Assembly: GCA_936450465.1 (NCBI GenBank)
Contig: OW388297.1
Span: 49,828,630-49,892,629 of the forward strand
DNA length: 64,000 nt
From: Gibbula magus
Taxonomy: Eukaryota > Mollusca > Gastropoda > Trochida > Trochidae
Direction: 5' to 3'
In this document: positions 1-11,242 of the stretch, in pieces
How the letters are laid out: each line of letters opens with the position of its first letter
How positions within the stretch are numbered: the first letter of the stretch is position 1
Translations under genes and position numbers: made by a program
Notes under the pieces: model-generated
Databases searched by the model: none
The model's input: only the letters and a program-made list of their open reading frames with translations
Told to the model about the DNA's origin: nothing

Positions 1-9
1 AATACCTAT

Positions 10-180
10 AATTATCAGGGGATTGTATTATAATTAAAATTACCTACTCTGCTACTCTGTCTGTCTGTGTCTGTATATTACACATACTACTTATTCATGA
101 ATGGGAGGCCATTTTACAGGAATGGCGACTGGTATTGTATTTAGGCCTGGAAGGCCTGTTGCCTATGTTTGTCTGATTGT
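10..180 (+). repeat. Dispersed repeat family 1, forward copy
   Basis: The block runs from a GGGATT start through an 'ATTACCTACTC' motif, 'TTATTCATGA' and 'GCGACTGGTATTGTATTTA'. The same order of motifs recurs at 1067-1330 and 62466-62745, and in reverse at 3410-3665, 15640-15990, 29600-29910, 36210-36560 and 50930-51270. No coding capacity is visible. It looks like a fragment of an old, abundant non-autonomous element whose class I cannot assign. Confidence 0.6.
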
Positions 181-1066
181 GTATTCTGATTTAATGTACG
201 TAGTAATTGGTTGAACTGTTATATAAAAGTGAAAGGGAAACAGCTATTATTTTATCAGAAGCCATTCAATCCTATAAATACTTATATATCTTGAAATGAA
301 ATATTTAACTTAAACATATCATTTCGCGTATCTTATAAAACCTGTTATCATTTTTAGAAGGAGTATGTAGAATAACTAATTGAGAATTTGGTGTATACCT
401 TCATAATAATAACAACCTGAATAAGGAAAATGCTCAGATAAAGTTGAATGAAACAAACATTACAGAAAGCGAGATACATGTACAAGTCAACCTGTAATTC
501 ATTGTATATAATGTACTTAATGGCATTTCACCTCGAAATGATACCGGTTTCTGCTTTGAAATAATCTGAAATTGGACAGACTAATGTTTAGTGAATAGTG
601 ACAAGGATATGGAAAATTAGAATTAAAATACATAGCAAAAATACATGTTTTATCACTAGAACAAATCACGTTTTATATACAAACCTAAAAAAGTTGAGAA
701 CACCAAGTGAAGCTATTTTTTCTAAATCGTTTTGCACTTTTTAAGGAAAAAGATGCAAAATAAGTGAAAACACGTACATCAAAGCTTAAATCAATCGACA
801 CATTTGAGAACAATTAGTTCTCGATTGTGAGACACATAAAATTTAATAAACTTTCAATGAATGTCTAAACATTATTTCATCTCGTGCAACTTAAAAAATA
901 GTTTTGCTGCTGATGTCGTTCGTCAGAATTTCTTTATAAAGGCTTGTGTTGTAATAGTCCTTTGATGAGGAAAAAGCACTCCAACACGACGTTGTCACTC
1001 TAATTTGGAGATTTTGACATCTGTAAACTGTCACCAGAAAATAGACAACAGTTACCCATGATAGTC
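181..1066. other. No recognisable feature
   Basis: AT-rich sequence with no long frame. Around 1003-1040 is a short stretch (GGAGATTTTGACATCTGTAA, followed by ACTGTCACCAGA) matching the end of repeat family 2, so part of this interval is probably degraded repeat. Confidence 0.5.
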
Positions 1067-1330
1067 AAGGGATTCCATTATACTTCAAATTACTTACTCT
1101 ATCCGTCAGACATATTACTTATTCATGATTGGGAGCACATTTAACAGATTGGTGACTGGTATTGTATTTAACTCTGGAAGGGTTGTACTTATTTGCTTCC
1201 CCGTAGCCTAACTTTGTCTGGTCATTTATATTGGACGTTATACTGAGGTGAACCGTTGTTGTAAATCTCCAATCATGACTTATAGCTGGTCTATTTAAGA
1301 GGACGTCTGATTTTGCATTTTGATGAGTTT
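1067..1330 (+). repeat. Dispersed repeat family 1, forward copy
   Basis: This is the second forward copy in the first 1.4 kb. It shares 'ACATATTACTTATTCATGA', 'GGTGACTGGTATTGTATTTA' and 'CTGGAAGGGTTGTACTTATT' with the other copies, and ends with 'TAGCTGGTCTATTTAAGAGG' and 'ACGTCTGA', the complement of the 'CAGACGTCCTCTTAAATAGA' motif that opens the reverse copies. Confidence 0.65.
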
Positions 1331-1616
1331 TACTGGACCAGTATTTTCTACTAACAATCGAATGATGAAAACATGTATTTCTGAATGTTTGTTTACATTT
1401 TATAAAAATGTTTATTTATTTATCTGAATGTATGTTATATGAAATGTAAGAGTACAGCCTTTCTGTACACTATTGAAATAAGAACACACATAATCACTAC
1501 ATTGAATAATGTTTTTTTTTTATAAACTATACCGAACGTGACCAGTGTCTGGATGAGAATCATAACGTGCATAGCTATGCACATTTGTTTGTCCGAATAA
1601 ACATTCATTGAGAGTG

Positions 1617-1975
1617 TTACCCGAGGAAGTGTGTCATATGACTTTTACGAAACGAGTGCGATGTTTTGTATTGCCCGAGCAAGAGCGAGGGTTATACATA
1701 AATTTACACGAGTTTCGTAAAAGTCATATGGCACACTTTCGAGTGTAATAATTTCTTTATTACCCATTCTATTTCATTTTTTATCGCGTAAAATCAGCCA
1801 AGAAACGACCCACTTCTCTGGCGACGGCAAGCGACAGTGACGTCACGAACAATAGTTTTATGACGTCACAGACGACGGAAAGGGAAGTCGCGGTGAAACA
1901 ATGGTTGCTAGGCAAACGTGATATGTGCACATGTGCTCATATTAATAATATTAACTCGGTTATTTTTAACCCTTT
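1617..1975. mobile_element. Small foldback insertion inside a family 2 repeat
   Basis: This stretch is absent from the two other family 2 copies. It contains a strong hairpin: the arm at about 1629-1657 (GTGTGTCATATGACTTTTAC, then GAAAC) is matched in reverse at about 1708-1738. Its outer ends, TTACCCGAG and the complement of CTCGGTTA, look like short inverted termini. Two TGACGTCA sites lie inside. The exact ends and any target duplication are uncertain. Confidence 0.5.
1838..1868. promoter_or_regulatory. Pair of CRE-like TGACGTCA palindromes
   Basis: TGACGTCA occurs at 1838-1845 and again at 1861-1868, with start-to-start spacing of 23 bp. This octamer is the consensus site for CREB/ATF-type bZIP factors. 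The pair lies inside a small mobile element and no gene is seen downstream, so any regulatory role is speculative. Confidence 0.3.
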
Positions 1976-2495
1976 TTAGTTATAAAAAACAATATTGACA
2001 ACATTAAATCTTGATAAATTTGAGAAATCAATTCAGTTGTCCTTGACTCGCACAATAACAATACACTAAATGATTGTCCAAATATTCTTTCATCATTTGC
2101 ATCTTTCAAAATGCCTTTAATAATCTGTTGTTCTTGTCTTTGATTGTGCTTCCTTTCAAATGTATTAAATGTAAAAAATCCTCTGATGTATACGGACATT
2201 GTCATTCGGAAATGGAGATTTTGGTAAGCTGTTTAAGCTTTGCTAAGTAAACTGTCACCAGACATTATAAACATTGAACAACTATGAGTTTATGTTGAAT
2301 ACTTGAATTCATTTTAGAAAATAATTCTTATCTCTATTAAATGATGTGACTGGAACATGGTATGACATACTATAAAGAAGTGATTTATTATATATGATTA
2401 TGTATTGAATAAATAAATGATGTCAAACTATAAAGATTATTTCGGAAACCAGGTGCAAAAGAGACCGAATAGGATAACCGGATAGGATACTTGTT

Positions 2496-2940
2496 TTGGA
2501 ACATGTATGTGTATCGTTAGCAGAGTTAGCGCACTCCATACTTAAGAGTAATGTGAAGAGAAGATTAAAGGGCAACAGAGACAAATCGTTCACAAACATT
2601 GTGACTTATTCGTTGTTCTGTCTTACTAGTAACACACTCCTTACTCAAGAATACAGTGAGAAGCAGATACAAAGGAAATAGAGGCATTTCGTTGAGAAAA
2701 GGACACTTACTCTTTACAAACATACTGTACTCCGTCATACAAGTAGCACTCTCAATGCTTAAAGATAACTAAACGTACAAATATAAAGGGAAGAGACAAA
2801 TCTGTGCACATTAACACGTTTGTGTTAGTGAACATGGTGTAGTTTGTCAGCAGCATGATCGATGCTTAGGAACAATTTGAAGAGCAGGTGCATTGGAATA
2901 TAGATAACAAATTCAAATACAGTGTATTCCAAGATAAAGA
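2496..2940. repeat. Diverged tandem repeat, unit about 115 bp, roughly four units
   Basis: Each unit carries a version of 'ACTCCATGCTTAAGA', then 'GAAGAGCAGATACAAAGG', then 'AGAGACAAATCGTT' and 'ACAAACATTGTG'. Related units occur in reverse at 14985-15245 and 48985-49198. The first unit holds a 61-residue frame on the plus strand that resembles an 81-residue minus-strand frame at 14989-15234. There is no recognised domain. Confidence 0.55.
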
Positions 2941-3409
2941 ATAATTTAAAAAACAGATTCAGAAGAAACTGAAAGAATATATTTGCACAACATCAGGTGT
3001 CAGTAAACATAGATGTCAGTCCAACCAGTGGCACTTTTTATGTTCAATCGTAGTTTTGGCTCTATTTGTATCACTACAATTTTTCATGAAACAACTACAA
3101 ATGATGTTTTCATCCAAATTAGACATTGACTTGAGGTTTAAGGTCCTAAATGCCAAGAGAGCTTATAAACCTCAAGCGGAATTGAGTTCATACATAATTT
3201 GTATCATGTCTATTGATATCAAATTTGTATTCAAATATTTCAAATATCCTCTTTGTAAGGTATTCGGCATTGAAGCATATGAAATGAAACTGGTTCTAAA
3301 AATTAAACTACCATGCTTTAATTGAGTGACTGAATAGTTCATTTGCCACTCAAATATCATCCAATTACTCAATGATTCATTAACTTGAACATATCAGATA
3401 TAACACGAT
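2941..3409. other. No recognisable feature
   Basis: Overlapping frames of 89 and 66 residues lie on opposite strands here. Neither shows a recognisable domain or biased composition, so I do not call them as genes. Confidence 0.5.
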
Positions 3410-3665
3410 TGAAGATGGCAGATTTACAGTGAAAGTTCACCTCAGTACAAATTCCAATAAATCAGGATGCAGACAAAGATAGGCACCAGACAAATAGGTA
3501 CAACCCCTTTCCGGATCAGTCGCCCATCCACTAATATGTCTTCACAGTCAAGAGTAGGTAATTCGAAGTCTTATAGATTCCCTTGATAATAATGGGTATT
3601 TAGCGATATTTAAAGGACAGACGTTTTGGAACTATCAAGGTGTTTTACGATAAGGGACAGACACC
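3410..3665 (-). repeat. Dispersed repeat family 1, reverse copy
   Basis: This segment is a clear inverted match to 62466-62745. Shared landmarks include the complements of 'ACAAACCCTTTCC', 'GACATATTAGTGGAT', 'TAGATTCCC' and 'TAAATATCGCTAAATACCC'. The pair are nearly 59 kb apart and are among the best-preserved family 1 copies here. Confidence 0.65.
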
Positions 3666-4389
3666 AATGAAGTTTCCTGGTAAACATTCGTGATACTATA
3701 CAATCTATACTGCTCGTCAAACCGTTAGATTTGAAAGAGAATCATTCCATGCAAACCTTTTACATGAATTGATGGTCTTTGACTCTCCTTCTGGAATTTT
3801 TTAAGGTTTTTCTGATATACAACACTTCAACAGGAATGTACTAACCTCGTCGATTGGATGTTATAATAAATGCCATAATTCTTGAACTGCCTGAATTACC
3901 TACCTTTGTAATATATAAAAGGAAGCTACGGAAATCTTAATTGGGCATAAATGCTGCTCAGGGTGTTTTATTTTAACGTTAACTTAAATTTGTCTATAGC
4001 TGTAGGTAAATCAGCCAAATTATAACCAGATTTACATGAAATAAATACTTTTGGTCATGTACAGATCACAATATGCAAGATGGTGACTATAGAGAAAATT
4101 TACTAAGATGTACTTAAGATGTTTTACTAAACAAATCTCTAGCCTAGTACTAACCACATGTATTAATTATAACTAAAGTGTGAAGACTGCGCTATTTCAC
4201 TAGGTTAAAGCCCTGTTGATCTTGCTAATAATTAATTTCAAACATTTAAATGTTGACGATGCAGACATAAATGTTTTTTTCTATTATATATACATATACT
4301 TAATACAAACAAGTTATGTTATTGAATTTTTAATTGATTACAAATGTTTATTTTGTATTTCCTGGTGATAGAATGACATGCAGATTTGA
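3666..4389. other. No recognisable feature
   Basis: AT-rich sequence without frames, tandem arrays or terminal-repeat structure that I can see. Confidence 0.5.
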
Positions 4390-6600
4390 TAACATGTAGA
4401 AGAATACTTGTTATGTTTAACGTAGGCAGCACCACAGTTTATTTGCACTAATGTCAGTCTAATGAAATTAGACAAAATAATAATCTTTCAAAGGGTTAGC
4501 TTTTTCTAAATGTTATCTCAGGAAATGGCGCCTGAAAAGGCTTATTTTCTCTTGCCACTACCCTATATCTCGACGCTCATTAATAGAATCGTTTGTAGCT
4601 GGTATTTTCATGACGTTTTGAGGTTTGAATACACTTGTTATGTTTTCAGAAGAAGAACCATAGTTTATTTGCATTATTGTCAGACTAATGAAATCAGAAA
4701 ACAACTACAAGCCAATCTTTCAAAGGGTTAGTTTTTTACATGTTATCTTAGGAGATGGCGCATGAAAAGTCTTTGTTTGATATTACAATTACTGTACAAA
4801 GGATTATATTAAAGGGGCAGTAGCACGTTTTTCGCTGAAATAATGTCACCAATAGTAAAACACTCTTCTCTCTTCGGAAAATCAAGATAAAAAATGAGTG
4901 TACATGGTTCTGTAAAGCCATGGGTATAGTTTTGATCATTCGAATGACATAAACTATCATTATAAATGGGAAATAAAGTTTGCAAAAAACGTGCTACTGC
5001 CCCTTTAATATAATCCTTTGTAGTTTGTATTTTTATGACAATTTTATTTCAATCTAAAGCACACACACCGTTTTATTTCGACACGTGAATAAACGTGTTG
5101 AGATTTTCTTGTTCATGAACTAGGTACATGCATATCAGGGGTATACATATACTTAGAAATGTTTGCTTGTGTTCAATCAGAGATATTTCCCTGCAGGATC
5201 AAATAAACAACATGGAATATAACATTCTGATTAAAATCGACCCTGTTCGGAGAAATAAAATTGGAAAATAATGCATACGAACTGATTCGAGGTTCCTCGC
5301 CACAAGGTCTGAGAACATCCCTTATAGGCGTGTGTTCCGAAGCCCAGTCAAATAGCTGACCAATCAAATCATTGTTTTTAAACGGTCGCTGGTTTGAAAG
5401 CAATAGGAATAAAAGGAGAGCTGTTTGGAGTTATCTGTCGCTAGCTTCTCGCACCGAAAGCTTTTGTTATAACATGGGAGTCTACGGGCTGTTATCAGAC
5501 GGTTTTGCGAGGAATACTCTGAACGATATGATTTCGTATCCCAGTAGATGAACTATTTTGCAAGTTTTATTCCTCGGAAAACTGTCTATTTTAATCAGAC
5601 TTGGATTATAACATATTTAAACTTGATTAAACTCATCGAAGACAAATTGTACAAGAAGATAACTGTTTTAAGTAAAGTTCGATATCGTCTCTCATTTGAA
5701 TTATCTCCTTTTAAATAATGTTTGTGGCTACTCATAATTGAACAATAATAAATTCTAATTTTTTAATTTAATTAATAATTTTTCTGTGTAAAAGATATAC
5801 TCACTCCACTTATTTAAATTACAAGGGAAAGCACTTTACTATAGCTACAAGCATGACTTTGTCAAAAGCAAGTCACCCTACAGCTGAAAAAGGAAATGAT
5901 AAATTACCCGTCCGTACCGGAAGCTAAAATACAGTAATCCTAAGTACAGTACATTGAGATTGGCTTACGACTACTTCAATGCTAAACCACCCCAGTCATA
6001 ACTTTCACTTGCTAATATAGCCTTGCTGCAGCTCGTTAAATGTTCTGTGCTAGCGTAGAAGCTCGATGATTAAGTTCAGGTGCACAGGGCTGCTTAAAAA
6101 TGCAGTAATATTTAAATTAGCGATGGATGACAGTCACGAGCTTTGACTTGTCGGTGAAGTTGCTTTATGCCAAAAGAGTTTCAAAACCTTTACTTCGATT
6201 AGTGGCAAAAGATCAGGTTTAAAAGTATATTGAAATAACACTGCTTAACAAATATATGTTAAATCATTTACTCCTACTGATGTATACTATTACATAATTC
6301 CTAAATTTAAGAATAATAGTGTATAACATTCACAGTGTTTATTATATTTGTATGCAGAAAATCAATCATGTTCTGTGAATTATTACAGATTTCCTGTCTC
6401 TGTAGGAATCTCTCCGCATTATACCATAAACCCATATTAATCGTAGTGAATAATACAACCCCTGATGCGCCTCCTTTACATAGAGTTACACACAGGTGAC
6501 AGGATTATTAACTGGAAGTCTGGTTCTTACTGAACACATTATAGCATTGACATTCTTCAATAACATGCCGAGTATTCCAATGTCAAAAGACAGATATGAA
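4390..6600 (-). repeat. Dispersed repeat family 3, inverted and diverged copy
   Basis: Read in reverse, this stretch follows the order of the units at 39866-42500 and 54659-57205. The segment at 6423-6550 corresponds to 40310-40440 (accession landmarks 'AACCAGACTTCCACTTAATA' and 'GGGCTTATGACATAACGC' in the other copies). The segment at 4390-5150 corresponds to the terminal module around 41880-42240. That module occurs twice here (4430-4650 and 4655-5150), and the second is split by a small inverted-repeat element at 4795-5022. No coding region is recognised. Confidence 0.5.
4795..5022. mobile_element. MITE of the GGGGCAGTAGCACG family
   Basis: Positions 4795-4832 and 4985-5022 form a perfect 38-bp inverted repeat. 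The outer part reads TACAAAGGATTATATT and the inner part AAAGGGGCAGTAGCACG. Related elements at 6903-7246, 9565-9929 and 43976-44250 share only the inner part, starting at TTTAAAGGGG, so here the inverted repeat extends into what should be flanking DNA. TTAA at both element edges fits a TTAA target. The spacer is non-coding. Confidence 0.75.
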
Positions 6601-6902
6601 AAGTTGAAAACTTAAAACGAGAATTTTATTACTCTCAATGATGGAACGTTTGTGTTATGTACATGTACATGAACATACACTTTTACCAAATTGGTCATGT
6701 AAAGTTGAGAGGAAATACGTAAAGTCATTACTTCTTTACTTTCTTTTCCGTGCAGGATGCAAATCTCTCTAATAAGCTCGCGATCATGAAATTCATTAAC
6801 ATTAACAAACCATTTGCTAACTATCCAGAAAGCGAGGCGTCAATCAACTGCAAATCAAATATGGAATTCCTGACTGATGTAGGAAAATCCAACGGTACAC
6901 AG

Positions 6903-7246
6903 TTTAAAGGGGATGTAGCACGTTTTTTGAAAATTTTCTTTTTTCAAAATTCCCATTTATAATGATATTTTTTTAAATATACTTTAGAAAGTAAAACATC
7001 TTTTTACACAAACCAATTATCCGTAGTAGTAATAAGAATGTTGCATATAAAGTATAAATTGCATGGGGGCCTTTTTATTGTGAACACATTTTATTATTTC
7101 GAATGACAAAAATGATTCCCATGGCTTTACACTCATTTTTAACTTGATTTTCCGAAGAGAGAAGGATGTTTTACCATTGGAGAAATTATTTTTCAAATAC
7201 ATTTCATCGACTTATTTGAGCGAAGAAAAGTGCTACTGCCCCTCTA
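6903..7246. mobile_element. MITE of the GGGGCAGTAGCACG family
   Basis: The left end reads TTTAAAGGGGATGTAGCACG and the right end is a slightly diverged complement (TGCTACTGCCCCTCTAA). The interior shares blocks with the 9565-9929 and 43976-44250 copies, including a region resembling 'ACACAAACCAATTAT' and 'GTAGTGGTAATAA'. It has no coding capacity. Confidence 0.7.
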
Positions 7247-8929
7247 AGTGAACGTTGTATTATCGTATAAATGTACCCGTACAACCTGTATATCCTCTGT
7301 TAATTATAAATCATATACGGCCACATGACCTTCACTTTTGAAATACAAGAAGTGGTTGATAAACATCATTAAATTTCAACAAGTTCTCTTACAGCCATCG
7401 ACATATTTCAATCCGCAAGAAAAAAACGAATCTTCACGAGAAATCGTAATTTAAATAAACCCCTTGAAGCTAATTCATGGTTGACCGAATTGAATATTTA
7501 AAATGGATTTGGGAATGGGGTCCTATCTCCCTTGGTGGTGAAGTGTTAACTGAACACTTATTACAATTAATGTAGCCGTCAATAGATGCGATATTCGTTG
7601 TATATGATTCATCCGTTGACCTTTAATTTCATTTAATTTTCATAAAGAAATTATTAAAATATTGACGACCAGCTTAAACCTTTGTAGTGGTCGTTAAGTA
7701 TAATCTACCATTGAATGTTTTGAAACAAGTTCATTAGATGAAAACGATGTTTAACAAAACTGTTCGAATTATGTTTAAGTATTGTTTATATGTGCCACAG
7801 CAACAGTATTTTCAATCATGTATAGAGAGCTATATAATTTGTTCCAAGCGATGTAAGATGTCTTTATGTGTTCACTAAACCCCAACGGTTGTGCAAGTAG
7901 CGATGGAAATGCTATGAACATAATAACCAACTCGTTTCTCGGAATTACGAATAAGTTGTCCCGTGAATTATACCAAACTCGGCTAGAGATAATCCATAAT
8001 TCCGCCCGACACGTTGATTATGATGTGTACACATCTACTGACTGATGTTGTTGCAATTTAAATGGAATTTATATTTCAAGTCTATATTAATGCCACTACC
8101 TGTATGTCCCTTCTTTGTTGTTCTCTTATTTCTTAAAAATCTCTTTCAAATTACTTGATTTGTTAAAGCTTTCGACATACACAATATATATTAATAACAA
8201 TAAAATATAAGGTCAAACAATTCAAGAGTACACGCCATTCCATTTAATTATGTTTCCAAAAGCCCTAACAACCGATATCCATAAAACAACCCCTACATGT
8301 ATGATCTTCCGAAATCTTCGTGGACGTCCAAAGACAATCATGGGGACATGAGGCAATAAAAAGAGTAAAACGTGTCCTTTAGTTCTACACAGTATTTTAT
8401 GGTTTATTGTGTTCATATTATCAAGTGAACTCGTCCTTATGTCACTTTATTCATTGTTAATAATTCTAGCAAGATTGCTTTCAATACGGTTATTTTACAG
8501 TGCATATTTTTGAAAGCTTATGAAGTAGTAAATGAGCCTATACAATCATTTATTCGGCAATGCAGTATGGTTTAGTCCGGAACTTTTACAAAGATCAAAC
8601 AACTCGAAGCTCGTTTTCATCCTAGTTGTAAAAAAGTCCGGGGCAAAATACATGGCCAGGTGTTGCATAGCATGGTTGGCAATTATTACGTTCTGAATAT
8701 CCATAATTTATATCCTGAATATCAATTATTAATAACAATATTAAAATCGTTGTTATTCATACATGTTCATTATATTAAGGGGCATTAATATGTAGGTAGG
8801 TTTTGTTAAAACGAAATTCGTAGCGATTTTCCTGTTTAGTCGCCAGTGAATGGGTATGTTCTGTCAATGCATATGTCATTATTAGTAGAAATGCAGCAAT
8901 TTCTAAACATTTCATGAAATGCAAATCTG
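7247..8929. other. No recognisable feature
   Basis: AT-rich sequence with only short frames. The longest, 64 residues on the minus strand at 8222-8416, has no recognisable features. I see no repeat pairing with other parts of the window. Confidence 0.45.
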
Positions 8930-10460
8930 TTACTCTCTAACTCAAGTTTGTGCTAGTTCTTAAGCTGAGTGAATGTGTGTAAACAACAGAATTAGCTTAT
9001 TTGCCAAAGTCTTTATAGTAATTTAGGGTACATATTTTATTAGGCACACTGGATGATGACTGATTTGCCACTATCGATCAGAAATTATGGACATCACACA
9101 ATAACAACTAGGACAGGTTTGAAGAGGGGATATATATCTTCATGAAGAGAAAAGACGGGGTTTTTATCGAGAGTGTACGAGACCAATAAAAGGTTATAAG
9201 TTTTTAAAGTTTTAGTTTATATTTACGAAATATATTTGATAGTAATTAATGTCGTGGATATCAATATCTGTTGCTACAGTTTAAGATTACATTATTTTAT
9301 TTTAGTAAAATAATAAATGTTATGATAATGTTATGAGTGTCAGTACTTTGAATTGCGTTTTTCAAAATATAAATGAACATTGATGTAAAAGGTTATATTG
9401 TTATTAAGTCCATTGTCCATTGTGCAGAATTGACAGGCCTATTTTTACAAAGCCGAAGAAGATCATAATGTATATTCAGCTTAACTAATAGATATACATG
9501 TGAACGATTTACCGAAGGGAATTACATTGAAAAGGATATTGTGAATCTGTGAAATTCTTTTAGATTTAAAGGGGCAGTAGCACGCTTCTTCGCTTAAATA
9601 AGTTGATGAAATGTATTTTAAAAATATTGTCACTAATAGTAAATCTTCCTTCTCTCTTCAGAAAATCAACTTAAAAAATGAGTGTACATGGTTCCATAAC
9701 GCCATGGGTTTCGTTTTCCTGATTCGAAATAATAAAATGTGTTCACAATAAAATGGCCGCCATGCAATGTTTGCTTTATACACAACAACGTTATTACCAC
9801 TGCTGATAATTGGTTTGTGTAATAGGATGTTTTACCCTCTAAAGTAAATATAAATGACATAAACTATCATTATAAATGGAAGATTTGAAAAAATAAAATT
9901 TGCCAAAAACGTGCTACTGCCACTTTAAATAGCTTACGTCACTTATAATAAGTATACCCAATGATATAGAATTTCCTTCATATAAACAAACGTTGATGTT
10001 GTTAACAGGATGACCTCTCTTTGACCTTTCTGCTGTCAAGTCAATTACTTTTGGCCTCAAATCAGAGCCTGTCAATGTTTATTGACGAAATGAAGCAAGT
10101 ATATCGATTATTGTGTCCGGGAGTTCGTGATTTATTAGTAAATCAAATAAACGTATAGGTTGAAATGTAGTTCAGGTTTCATCAGTTCAAAATATTATTC
10201 TGAAGAGGAGGTAAAACTATGATAAAGGACACTAACAATGAATGGTTTGTATATTAGTACTGTTCATTGATGGCCTTTGGGTATACAGAATTGGATTTTA
10301 TTACAATAAAAGTATCACAATTTATTACCAGGTGTTAAACATTACATAGAAGTTATGTTTTCATGCAAACACATTCAAAATTAATGATCTAGAATAAGCC
10401 ATTAAGAACTACACTAGGACGTTTTTAACAAAATATAATGTTGACTGTATCAATCAAGTT
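8930..10460 (+). repeat. Dispersed repeat family 4, first copy (left part)
   Basis: The left block 8930-9160 closely matches 45140-45370 ('CTTAAGCTGAGTGAATGTGT', 'GGCACACTGGATGATGACTG', 'AACTAGGACAGGTTTGAAGA'). The right block 10040-10430 matches 45600-46000 and 62749-63050 ('GAAATGTAGTTCAGGTTTCA', 'TACCAGGTGTTAAACATTAC', 'AATGATCTAGAATAAGCCAT'). A MITE at 9565-9929 interrupts it. The tail of the same repeat appears to resume at 14440-14640, beyond a 3-kb transposon. Confidence 0.65.
9565..9929. mobile_element. MITE of the GGGGCAGTAGCACG family
   Basis: Ends are TTTAAAGGGGCAGTAGCACG on the left and its near complement (CGTGCTACTGCCACTTTAAA) on the right, with TTAA at both edges. The interior is largely the reverse complement of the interiors of the 6903-7246 and 43976-44250 copies. 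A 64-residue frame inside (9666-9860, minus) has no recognised features. Confidence 0.75.
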
Positions 10461-11242
10461 CATATTAAACTGTTGAATACTAATGGCATAGATAATAATC
10501 ATAACTTTATATTGCTAACTATGATTGGATAACTTTATCAGCCGTGGAATAACAACTTTAGTTACAACAGTTAAATTATCTCAATAATATATGCAAAAAA
10601 GCAATGATCAAGATACATTATATAACGAGCAAATGAATCCCGTTTCATAAGGATGTTTAACCGTGGAGTAAAATGTCATTAAAATAGATTATATTTCTTT
10701 CAAGAGATTTGTAAGTGGACATTATCAGTTTTATAGATTCGTATGTAACAATCGACATTAATATTTTCAGCTCTGTCCAATAAAATAAAATTAAACCCGA
10801 AATGTTTCATGTTCGTTTAAACAATTTGATGTTAATACAATAATGGATAAAATATGAATTGGCGTTTTCAAAGCACTCAAGAAAGCAATATCTGAAAATG
10901 ACAAAATATAGGATATGGCAAAATTACCAAAGTGCAATCACACAATCACATGATATCCCATTCCTATCACGACCAAATATATTTGATCTGTTTGATTTCA
11001 TGTTGACTTTCATGTTTCTGCATTTCTATGAATATAAATGATGCTCTTTTTGGCAATTAAGCTACAATTTCATTTGCAATAGGGCCTTGGTATAGCAAAA
11101 CGGAAATGAGAAGGAAATAACTTTTCAATTTATCGTCTCTTATGACACGTCCTTTTGGAACAATATTTAATAAATATCAAAGAGCTCAGATGCAATTGAC
11201 GTGATTTAGTCAGTCCTGTTTTATATCCGGCACATTCAATTT
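10461..11242. other. Weakly matched middle of repeat family 4
   Basis: By position this should be the middle of the family 4 copy that starts at 8930. Similarity to 46060-46760 is faint (for example GGAATAACAACTTTAGTTAC against GGATAACAACTTTTACTGTG), so it is either highly diverged or unrelated. No gene is seen. Confidence 0.35.

Larger units (their letters stand above)
1495..2275 (+). repeat. Dispersed repeat family 2, copy interrupted by an insertion
   Basis: The left part (about 1495-1616) and right part (about 1990-2275) match the uninterrupted copies at 16105-16530 (same orientation) and 18795-19230 (reverse). Shared landmarks are the 'ATAAACTATACC' region on the left and, on the right, 'TTTCAAATGTATTAAATG' and 'AAACTGTCACCAGACA'. 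A small frame on the minus strand at 1966-2205 resembles, at the peptide level, a plus-strand frame at 18902-19201 (shared TFERKH and KGILKDA), but this could simply reflect nucleotide identity. Confidence 0.6.
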
